DNA of 64,000 bases, from the NCBI GenBank assembly GCA_013399305.1, contig VXAI01000136.1, positions 434,001 through 498,000 on the forward strand, written 5' to 3'. A program made the position numbers and the translations under genes. The notes beneath the pieces were generated by a model. The model ran no database searches and was not told where the DNA came from. It worked only from the letters and a program-made list of their open reading frames with translations. The stretch is from Rostratula benghalensis (Eukaryota; Chordata; Aves; Charadriiformes; Rostratulidae). This document shows positions 37,801-46,937 of the stretch, piece by piece. How positions within the stretch are numbered: the stretch's first letter is position 1; each line of letters begins with the position of its first letter.

Positions 37801-40380
37801 TGCTAGCTGATAGAGCCAGGCAGGAAGCAGAATCCAGCAGCCCAAAACCCAGTGAAAACATCACCCCAGAACGATTTCTTACCTCACAAATATTTGAGAT
37901 TTCTCCACATGAGGGCATATCTAAGAACGTCTGTGTTGTTTCCCATGAGAGAGAAATTCAGTTCCTGGTTGAATAGACTGCATTTTCTGGGAGAGAGAGA
38001 AATTGAAAATTCAAAGACTTTTAAATTCAAAGCAGTAATTAAATGTGCAGCAATTCTGAGAGTATTCATTCTGATAAATGTTATTGACATTTCCTTTCTG
38101 CTTTTTCCAGTGGAAACAAACTATTAATATCTTATTTTTGCAATAATGAACTCTTGATAGACATGAGACTTATTTTTTCCTGTGTTGGTTTAGCCCTCAA
38201 TCAGTTTTCACCAATAACAAATAGAGATTATTCTGCTTTAGCAGACAGGAGGAGTAGCACAGCAGAGGAACATCATGAAATGCATGGCAACACTCTTCTG
38301 AAAACAAGAAATACAGGGCATCAGTGCCAGTTTGCCACATACTGCCTCAGTCACTGAAAAGTCTTGATCTGAGTAAGCTGCAGAAGCAGTAACTGAAATC
38401 CTGACCCAAAGCACTAATGAGATCAAGTGCAGCTTCCTAAATTTTTCCACTCCTGCTCCAGGTACTTGGAGTTAACATGGAGCTCCTGGGTCTATTGCCT
38501 GTATGGTGCTTTGGTATGTGAGCTCTTCTACAAACAGCTATTACACTTGTCTCATTAATAATTACAGGCTTTCTTACTCCTTTGCTTTAGTGGAGTGTTT
38601 TGGTTTTGGTTTTGGGTTTGTTTTTTTTATTTTCTAGAAACAGATCCTTTAGAACATTTAGTAAAGGATTCTAAAATCTGGATAACTTCTAAATTATATT
38701 GCTCAGTCTGTATCCAGTTTACCGCTGATTAAATGTCCTTAGGAAGCAGTGGGGAAATTATAATAATGATGGGGTTTTAAGAAGAGCAGAGTCAAAAATA
38801 CTCTTGTGCTGGAAAATGTCTTACTGCTCAGCCAGAAAAGAAAAGGGAATAATATGATAGTAATTTGTTATGCAAAAAAGATAGAAAATAAAAATGTTTC
38901 AAGGAAAAACACACAATTCAGCAGCTTGATCTTAGCAGAATAAAGTATACCAAGGGTTGAAATGTTCAGGTTGGGTTTTTTTTGTTTTGAAAATTACATC
39001 ATTTTATAACAGAGCATGATTTGTAGGGAGAAGTAATATTTTTATTAGATGGGATGAGGCAGGTGGAAAAAAATATAGTCTCATAGGCATGCAGTACTCT
39101 TTTAAAAATTATAAAGTGAAAGAAATGTGATGTCAAAATATGAACAAATACAGTTTCGTTTTTGGAAACAAGACATACTAAATTAACTGAAGTCTCCTTT
39201 TTAACCCCAAGTGTTGCCTTGCTTGCTGCTTTGGAATGGAAATGAGTTTTACCTGGAAAAAAGTGTTTTCGATTCAGCCATCCCAGCATATGAAGGATGA
39301 AAAAGTTTCTTTTCCCACGGACACCAGATTTGATTCTGAACGGAGCCCTCTGCCTGCCCGCTGACCTGTCTGCAGCAGAGCAGCCTCCTCCTGCTTCCGT
39401 CCCTTCCTTAAGATGTCGTTAATCATGGTCAAATGATCCAACCCATGTCAGAGAAGTGCAGTCCAGAAGTGGCATTGACACAGTGGCTGTGTCCTCCTGG
39501 AGACAGATGGCCACTATGATACTTGGTGTGTCTTGGTAGAACACACACCCCGACGCCTTATCACTCGGCCACGTTACTGCCTCCTTCATCCTTCCCTGGG
39601 GCAGTGCTCTCTCAACTGCTTTGCAGTCTTTACACTGTCCTTTGAACACAGTCCCTAAATATTTATCCACGCTATCAGAAAGGAAGACAAGCAAATAATA
39701 ATAAAAAAAAAAGAGGCTGTGAAGATTTCCATCTGCCTCTGCCCCACGCCACTGGGCACGCTGCACAGAGCAGAGCTGGGACCTGCTTCTCCCGTCACTG
39801 TCTGCTGGGAACAGCCCATCTTGCAGAAGCTTCAAGCTATTTTAGAAGGCTGCACCCATACCACGCAGAAATAGAAAGTCCTTTGTGCTTAATCTGTCAC
39901 TGTGCCTGGCCTTGAAGATAAGTGGGATGTGGAGTTTGTTTACACAGGGCAATGCAATGTTTTCTTTGATAATTGTCTGCATTGTGCGCATTACTTTCTT
40001 TTGGCACATAGAAATCCCAAGGAGGAACTTATTGCTCATTTGCACTCTCTAAATAACAACCTCCTTAGAGAAAAAAAAAAAAAAAAAAAAAAAAAGAAAG
40101 AAAGAAAAAAATCCTGGGAAGGTTATTTCTCATTATTTCTCTGTGCACTGGAGAATTACTGGATGGTCATAGACATCCCTACTCAGTTTGTTGACCGTTA
40201 TTTCCTCTCTAGTCCAGACTTTTTTAGGGTATCCTGGGAAGAGCTAGGGCACTAGAAGAGCTCTGAGGAGCTACACGTGTACAGAACAGCTTGCTGGCCA
40301 TGCTGTCTTCCATGCCCACTCCGCAGAGCAGAGACATTTTTTTTTCTTCTTCCAGGTATCTTTACTTTGCCCCTTGTTCT
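31807..40380. other. Long unique stretch, no gene or repeat seen
   Basis: The longest repeat-poor part of the window, about 8.6 kb. No exon, RNA gene or transposon is recognised. The longest frame is 124 codons (37602-37976 plus), with no motif. The stretch 35838-36000, with repeated AATGAATCAATAATAATCAA-type and ATTA motifs, could be a conserved non-coding element. An AAAAT-type run lies near 36001-36025. The stretch 39300-39840 is richer in GC and CpG than its surroundings and carries a 138-codon minus-strand frame (39419-39835) without motifs. Confidence 0.5.
40071..40111. repeat. Poly(A) with GAAA tail
   Basis: Twenty-five A followed by short GAAA units and a further A run. No poly(A) signal lies close upstream and no duplication of flanks is apparent, so it is treated as simple sequence. 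Confidence 0.9.
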
Positions 40381-40686
40381 TATAGAATCGTGTAATTGTC
40401 TAGCTTGCAACAGACCTTTAAGATCATCTAGTCCAACCATCAACCTAACTCTGATAAAAAACCATCACTAAACACATCACTAAACACTATGTCAACCCAT
40501 CCAAGGATGGTGCCTAAACCACTTCCCTGGGCAGCCCATTCCAATGCTTAATAACCCTTTCACTTTTCCTAACATCCAAACTGAACCTCCCCTGGTATAA
40601 TTTTAGACCATTTCCTCTTGTCCTATTGCCTCTGATTTGGGAGGAGAGACTGACCCCTGCCTCTCTGCAACCTTCTTTCAGGGGTG
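40381..40686 (-). mobile_element. CR1 LINE, 3' end
   Basis: The inverted tail (TATAGAATCGTGTAATTGTC) is followed by GATCATCTAGTCCAACCATC, CTTCCCTGGGCAGCCCATTC and TCCTCTTGTCCTATTGCC. Minus-strand translation gives GRFSLDVRK, then [14 protein letters not shown], the last coding block of CR1 ORF2. It is 5'-truncated near 40686. The subfamily differs from the copy at 13159: the tail-proximal block reads CCTTTAAGATCATCTAGTCC. Non-functional. Confidence 0.9.
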
Positions 40687-42439
40687 TGCCAAAGAGTAAC
40701 AGCACAAACTTGCTTTGACTTGAGACCCTGTGGATAGAAGGCAAAATGAAACCGTCTTTGCTACAAGACATTTTGGCTCTTGTGAATGGTCCACCTCCTA
40801 CTTACTGTGTTTCTTTCCATGTACTTTGAACAATTTCCCAAGATACACCAGTGTCAAGACTATGTCAGAAATAGCTACTAGTTTTAGTGATGTAGGTTTG
40901 GGGTACCAGCAATGCAACCTTCAAACCGTATGCAGGCTTTGGATGAGGCTTGCCCACAGCTTTCCTCCCAGAAGCAGATGACAAAATATTGTGTGCAAGA
41001 TGCACAAAGACACCACAGCCAAGTATCCTGCTCCCGTAGGTTTGGTGGGGCTGCTTCTTAGCAAAGAAAATTGCTGAGAACAAGACTTTGGTAGCTAAGC
41101 CTGTTGTTGTGCTAGTGGGGATATCTGTAAACACAACTCTATGGAGTACCCTGTCATGCAGAGAGGCCATTATATTTTCATGTAGTCCTCGAAGTTATTT
41201 CCATGTAAAACCTTGACTGCAAATTATTTCTGTCTGCCCTGTCTGCTTCAGGGGAATCCATGAACACCCTGCTTCACTCCAGTCAGAGGGTGTTTGTCCT
41301 CATTTGGGTTTTGTGTGATCCATGGCATGTAAAGTGACATGATGAGCCCACCAACCACGGAGGGATGCAGCGTGCATTTTTTGACCAACCTAAAGTCTTA
41401 GTGAGGGAAGGAAGCAGCATTGACAGGAAGAAGAGATGCAGAGGACACAAAGACTGTTTCTGTGAAGTAGAGATGGAGGCCATGCTTCAAGAAGACGCAG
41501 GCAGGAAAGGAAATTGTAGCACAATTTTGATGAATTGAAGCCTTTATGGTCCATTCACTGATTCATACTTGAGACTCTCTCTAGCTTTGCCATATGGTGA
41601 TAATATGAAGGAAGACAGATGCTACCACTCCGGGTGCTAGTATTTCTACTGCTGTGTGGAGGTATGCAGTTTCTTCTCCGAGACAACTGCTGAGGGTGGC
41701 AGTCAGCAGTTTCTCCTGGAGAAGACTCAGCACACTAAAGGGCACATAAAGAAAATGTCTCTATTGCCCTTCCAAGCTCCAAATCAAGAGACATTAGGGA
41801 CAACAGAGGTGCAAGATGCCCTCTCATCCATAACACATCAGTCATTTATTTAATAAATAATCTAAGGTACCTGTTATGTGATTGGAAGAAAAATTCTGTA
41901 AAAAAAAAATAAAAAAAAATCAAACCTGAAAAAGACCACACTTTTAATGAGTTGGTTCTGTTTCTGTTTACTTAAAAGAATAAAGCCTCAGGGATAATGG
42001 GGACTGCTTGCCTGTACAGAGTATTTTGTGCTTAATTAATTTTATGTATGGACAAGGGTTATTTTATCCACTAGATTAAGTTCCAATGTAACATTTCTTG
42101 CTTGTAGTTCTGGGCACTGGTCACTATTTTATTAGCCATTTTAGATTGCTTGTTGTATTTTTTATACTTCAGTAAAACTTCTGGCATAGTTGCTATTTTC
42201 TCTTATCTCATAGTTCATCAGACAACAATGTAAAGTTTTCAGACAAAAATCCTGAAGGTTTTACTGAGCTCCCAAAGGCATAAAAAAGAGGTGAGCACAG
42301 TCAGAACTGCCAGCAGAAGTTGTTTTGTTTCAATGATCACACCACCAGCTAGAATTCTTACTGCGTGACAAACGCAAAAGCAGCATCTCCCAGGACAAAG
42401 GTTTATGCCAGAGAAGCATTGCAATGCCACTGATGTAGG
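40687..42439. other. Unique sequence, no gene seen
   Basis: No recognised gene. An A-rich run lies near 41899-41922. The part 42240-42439 adjoins the CR1 endonuclease piece but I cannot align it to CR1. Confidence 0.5.
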
Positions 42440-43015
42440 TGTCCTTCTGTGTTCTCCTTCCAACAGATATTGGAATAGTTGAAGTCCCCCATAAGGGCCA
42501 AGGCTTGTGGATTTGAGGCTACTCCTCTCATTAGAGGACCTCATCTGCTGTGTCCTCCTGGTCTGGTGATCTGTAGCAGACCCCTACTGTAACATCAACG
42601 TCCCTGTCCTCCTCTTAATCCTCAGCCATAAGCTCTTGGTCAGTTCCTCATCCACCCCCAGGCACAACTCCATGCACTGCAGGTGATCATTGACCTAGAG
42701 GGCAATTTCCCCTTCTTATTGCCCCTGCCTGACCTTTCAGAAGAGCCTGTATCCTTCCATTCCAACACTCTGGTCGTCGGAACCATCCGTCCACATCTCC
42801 ATGAGGCCAATAAGATCATAGCCCTGCAGGGATGCACAAGTCCTCTTGTTTATTCCCCATGCTACCTGTGTTTGCACAGAGGTATTTAAGCTGGGCCCCT
42901 GATGAAGCTGACTTACTGACTAGAATTCCTTTGTGCTGCACTCCAGGTGCTCTCCTGCTGACCTGTGCTCCTTTTCCAGGCTCTGGGTACCTATTGCTGG
43001 CACCGGCATCAAACT
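42440..43015 (-). mobile_element. CR1 LINE, 5' part with endonuclease N-terminal region
   Basis: On the minus strand the sequence passes through CR1 ORF2 endonuclease blocks in shifted frames: TVGVCYRSPDQED near 42580, then MGDFNYSNICWKENTEG near 42450-42500, where GDFN is the conserved endonuclease box. Upstream on that strand is the block before the endonuclease (AQLKYLCANTGSMGNKQED, 42833-42889), resembling the usual YTNARSMGNKQEE. The likeness stops abruptly after ICWKENTEG and no tail is present, so the 3' two thirds are missing. Frameshifts and stops show it is inactive. Confidence 0.8.
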
Positions 43016-44915
43016 GACCAATCACTGAAAGCCAGTCACTGAAAGGGCTGACTAACTTGATGACAGCTTATTCTTAAACTCCAATCAATGGAAAAAAAAT
43101 GTGCATCAGGAAAAACTAATGTCCAACATCACACAGAGCCGGAGCAGAAGACTTCAAAAGGGAGACCAGTGCGAGATCAGAGGAGGGACTGCTTGCATTC
43201 AAGCTCAGTAACAGCCCCCTCAGAGTCGTACCAACACTACTCTGCAAACTGAGCAAGGAAAGAGCTTTGACATCAGCAGAGCTTAAGGACTTGGGCTGAA
43301 ATTGAGCTTCAAATACTCATCTCTCAATTGTGGGTGGTAGGATAGTCTGGGGAGAAATGTGAGCTTCGACATGCAGATATCTTATGAAATAGACATCATC
43401 TAAGAAAGCCAGAAGAGCATCAGAACTCCCACTATGTACAAATTACCATCTCTATGTATGCCAAAGTATGACCTGCAGCTAGGATATAATAACCAGCTTT
43501 CAGTAACAGCACTCATTATACTGTGTCCCTTATAAAAGTGCAGTTACAGGACAGTGCCATAGGCTATAACGTTCTCACACAGAAGAGTTTCCATTTTCTT
43601 CCAAAAAACAATGTCTCCTTTTTGTGAGCTTGTTTTGCGTGTCCTGTTCTCATTTTCATGTGATAGGGTGGGATGTGAGATTTTTTGGGTTTTTGCTCCC
43701 AAAACAAGGAAGGAACTGCAGACAAAATAAATCTGTATTGATTTGGGAGGCACAGCAGGGCAGCTATTCAGCTAGTGTAAATCAGTGTGATAAACACCAG
43801 CTGAGGACTTTTACCAGACCATTGTAAATTTGCTGGATCAAAGTGTTTGTCAATGGCCAAAAATACCTCACAGAAATGACCTGGGAGGCTGCCCCTCTGT
43901 TGACACCAAAGAAGATATTGCTAAGTCAGCAAGAAAACTTGGATTTGTTGTGTTATAAATTAAATAATGAGTGTTCTCACTTACTCACTCAACTCTTCCA
44001 CCTGGATACTAAGTGGGAGATAACTCAAGGAGCGTGAGTATCTGACCAAGGAGTAGGAGAAACCCCTGTGGGTTTGCACAGAAACTCCTGAATAACACAG
44101 GCAGATCCAGGCAGAGTCTGGCAGAATTTATCAGCTCTGAGTAACTGAGCACTGGTCCAACATGTCCAGGATGGCATAAAGCTACCTCCACACGTCCTTA
44201 GGCCTGTTCTAAGACAACTTACAGCTCTCTACCATACAGAAAGCTACATCTGGAGAAGTCACCCCCAGCACCCTTTGCTCAATGGACCCATAGTTAGTAG
44301 AGACAAGGAGGTGCAGGATGCAAGTCATCTGATCCTGCAGTACTTAAAAATCACTGAGAATGACAGCATCCTCCCAGTGCCTAGTTCCTTCTAATTTGCC
44401 ATAAAGGGTTTGGAGAGCAACAAACTCCAATAATTTTGGTGCCACTGAGACCTGACAATCACTAGAGAGGTGCGAGCCTGGGTGAGTGCACAGCTTATAT
44501 TTTCACAGAGGTATGGGGAAACACACAGAGAAAATCACACAGGAATCTGCTCCCAGAGAGACAAGACAAACAGGTTTCCACTCCAGGTGCAGCAGGTTTT
44601 ATCTTTCAGATCATGCAGATATAAGTATTTTGTGATACGTCATACACTGAGCCTGAAGAGCACTCTTGAGGAGTCTCTCTAGGATACTAATGGTTTCCAC
44701 GTAGCCAGGAATGTTTGTCTGAAGCTGTCTTGAGCACACACTCTTGTGAAATCCAAGGCACAATTCACACCAAGCCCTGTCTTGAGTGGGAAACTGACAT
44801 TTCTCACCACCTTCATAGAGATGGCAGATGGTTTAAGTCTGAGGAATAAGCTGATTTCCCCAGTTCAGTCCAGCGTGGTGCCACCTGCAGTCCCCACTCA
44901 ACCAGTCTTCTCTGT
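43016..44915. other. Unique sequence, no gene seen
   Basis: About 1.9 kb without a gene or clear repeat. A short imperfect 14-bp tandem repeat (CCAATCACTGAAAG then CCAGTCACTGAAAG) lies at 43018-43045, directly beside the CR1 piece. Confidence 0.55.
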
Positions 44916-44920
44916 GTGGC

Positions 44921-45495
44921 TGTACTGGGTCGGTCTGGGGTGGAGTTAATGTTCCCCATAGCAGCCCTCCTAGTGCTGTGCTTTGCATTTGTAGCTAGCA
45001 TGGGGTCGATGACACACCAATGTTTTTCTCCTGCTGAGCAGCACTCAGACAGCAGCAAAACTTTCTTTCAAATCCCTCCTTAAAGAGCAGTAGGCTGGGC
45101 ACAGCCAGGACTGTTGACCCAAGTTGACCAAAGAGCTACTCCATACCATATGACGTTGTGTTCAGCAATAAAAGTTGGGGGAAAGGCAGCGAGGAGCACT
45201 CATTATTAGGGCATTTGTCTTCTGAAGCAACCACTACACATATTTAGGTCTTCCCAGGAAGTGGCTGGACTTTGACTGCTGATGGGAAGTTGAGAATAAA
45301 TCTTCCTTTTTTTTCTTCTTCTTTTTTTTTTTTTTCCTCTTTGTTTTCATACATAGCCTTTGCTTTCTTTCATTAAACCACACTTATTTGACCCATGAGA
45401 TTTTCATCTTGCTTTCTCCCCCTGTAGTGCTGAAGAAGAGGAGTGAGAGAGTGGCTGGGTGGGCACCTGACAGCAAGCCAAGGTCAACCACCACC
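44921..45495 (+). mobile_element. Solo LTR, avian endogenous retrovirus, family A
   Basis: Begins TGTACTGGGTCGGTCTGGGG and contains the family-A blocks GTTCCCCATAGCAGC, AGTAGGCTGGGCACAGCCAG, TTGACCAAAGAGCTACTCCA and TACCATATGACGTTGTG, the AATAAA-like TATA region, and an ATTAAA at 45372-45377. The identical 5-mer GTGGC stands on both sides (44916-44920 and 45496-45500), giving a target duplication and a solo LTR; the last bases CC replace the usual CA. Its 3' end (45427-45489) resembles the 3' end of family B rather than that of the family-A copy at 28850, so it looks mosaic. A long pyrimidine run (about 45305-45340) lies inside. Confidence 0.88.
45151..45173 (+). promoter_or_regulatory. CRE half-site and TATA-like box in family-A LTR
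   Basis: TGACGT (45151-45156) is the intact left part of a CREB/ATF site, and CAATAAAA (45166-45173) follows at about TATA distance, then a G-rich block. The arrangement matches the copies at 28850 and 7695. It is a probable former retroviral promoter. Confidence 0.5.
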
Positions 45496-45641
45496 GTGGC
45501 TGACACAAGAGATAGTGGAAATCACTGGCCCCAGTGCTACTGGAGGGGGTTGACCCTGGCTGAATGCCAGAGGCCCACCAAAGCCACCCTATCACTCCTT
45601 TCCTCAGCTGGACAGGAGAGAGAAATAAAGAGAAAAAGCAA

Positions 45642-45977
45642 GAGAACTCTCTACAACTACTTGAAAGGACACTGTAGAGAGGTTGATGCTGGTCTCTTCT
45701 CACAGGGAATTGGCGATAGAACAAGAGGGAATTGCTTCAAGCTGCAACAAGGTAGGTTTAGGCTGAATATTTGGAAAGAATTCTTCACAGAAAGAGTGGT
45801 CAGACCCTGGAATAGGCTGCCCAGTGAGATGGTCAAGTCATCATCTCTGAATGTGTTTAAGAGTCGTTTAGATGTGGTGTTGGGAGATATGGTGTATGGG
45901 AGAACTTTGTAGAGTAGGGCTGATGGTTGGCCTTGAAGATCCCAAGGGTCTTTTCCAACCTGAGTGTTTCTATGATT
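45642..45977 (+). mobile_element. CR1 LINE nested inside the family-B LTR
   Basis: About 336 bp, plus strand, 5'-truncated at CTCTCTACAACTACTTGAAA. The frame reads YNYLKGHCREVDAGLFSQGI, then RTRGNCFKLQQGRFRLNIWK and RPWNRLPSEMVKS, the terminal block of CR1 ORF2, followed by 3' UTR (GATGGTTGGCCTTGAAGATC) and the tail GTTTCTATGATTAT. It lies wholly between two halves of one LTR, so it inserted later than the LTR. A short ATAA occurs at both junctions (45625-45628 and 45978-45981), but I cannot fix the target duplication. Confidence 0.9.
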
Positions 45978-46299
45978 ATAATGAAAGGCTCATGGGTTGA
46001 GATGAGGACAGGGAGAGACCAGTCACTGATTATCCTCACAGGCAAATAGGTTTGACTTCCAGAAATTATTTTAATTTTTTACCAATCAAATCAGAATTAG
46101 GTAATGAAAAATAAACCCAAATTTTAAAACACCTTCCCTAACCCCTCCCTTCTTCCTGGGCTCAACTTTACTGCCAATTTCTCTACTTCCCCTGAAGTGG
46201 TGCAAAGACCAGAGAATGAGGGTTGTGGTCAGTTCATCACACAATGTTTTTGCTGCTTCTTCATCCTCAGGGGGAGGACTCCTCATACTCCTCCCCTGC

Positions 46300-46720
46300 T
46301 CCAGCTTAGGGTCTCTCCCATGGAATACAGTTCTCCATTAAATTCTTAAATGTGGGTTCTTCCCATGGGCTGCAGTTCTTCACAAACTGATCCAGCATGG
46401 GTTCCTGCCATGGGGTGCAGTTTTTCAGGAACAGACTGCTCCAAGATAGGTCCCCCACGAGGTCACAAGTGCTGCCAGCAAACCTGCTGTAGTGTGGACA
46501 CCTCTCTCACAGGGTCTCACAGGGTTTCTCACAGGGTCACAGCCTCTCCATCCACTTGCTCCAGCACTGTGGATATCTGCTCCATCTTTAACCTCCTTGG
46601 GCTGCAAGGGGACAGCCTGTTTCACCACTGTATTCACCACAGGCTGCAAGGGAATCTCATTCCCCTTCTTCACCGACTTTGGTGTCTGCACTGTTGGGTT
46701 TTTTTTCATGTATCCTCACT
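46300..46720 (-). repeat. Degenerate minisatellite within family-B LTR
   Basis: On the plus strand, repeated words such as CCATGGG, CTGCAGTT and CTCCA(G/A) recur with spacing of roughly 50-60 bp, and a tighter triplet of TCTCACAGGG-type units lies at 46502-46540. The short LTR at 16756 keeps only about one unit, which fits array contraction or a short subfamily. Confidence 0.7.
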
Positions 46721-46937
46721 CCTCTCCTTGGCTGCTTTGCTCAGGGTTTATTCCTCATTCTTCAATATGGTATCACAGAGGTGATGGGCTCAGCCTTGGC
46801 CAGTGGCAGCTCCATTTAGGAGCCAATTGACACTGGTTCTATTGAACCTGGGGGAAGCTTTAAACAGCTTCTCACAGAAGGCCCCCTTATAGCCCCCACA
46901 CTACCAAAACCTTGCCACAGAAACCCAACACAGCTAC

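Larger units (their letters stand above)
45541..46932 (-). mobile_element. Solo LTR, avian endogenous retrovirus, family B (long form), split by a CR1
   Basis: Minus-strand LTR. On the plus strand it begins TGGAGGGGGTTGACCCTGGC (inverted U5 end) and ends GCCACAGAAACCCAACACA (inverted U3 start). The perfect 5-mer GCTAC is on both sides (45536-45540 and 46933-46937), a clean target duplication. Near 45641 the LTR is interrupted by a CR1 and resumes at about 45978 (GAAAGGCTCATGGGTTGAGA). Without the CR1 it is about 1,050 bp. The part 46270-46720 is a degenerate GC-rich tandem array with units ending in CCATGG or CTGGAGCA-like words on the minus strand. No internal retroviral genes are present. 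Confidence 0.9.

Noticed and set aside
39419..39835. 138-codon minus-strand frame in a GC-richer stretch, possible exon or CpG island
   Set aside because: CpG density is too low for an island, no motif is recognised, and the frame has a poly-Phe/Tyr segment from an A-run.
40071..40111. Poly(A) as a retrocopy end
   Set aside because: No AATAAA nearby and the tail continues as GAAA repeats, so simple sequence is the better explanation.
46502..46540. TCTCACAGGG triplet as a CRISPR-like array
   Set aside because: There are no spacers, the units overlap, and they belong to the LTR minisatellite of a bird genome.
46350..46830. Cys/Ser-rich frames (144 and 112 codons) that look like a secreted protein
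   Set aside because: They read across the minisatellite part of the family-B LTR.
44921..46932. A complete provirus with two LTRs
   Set aside because: The LTRs belong to different families, face opposite directions and each has its own target duplication; no internal genes lie between them.
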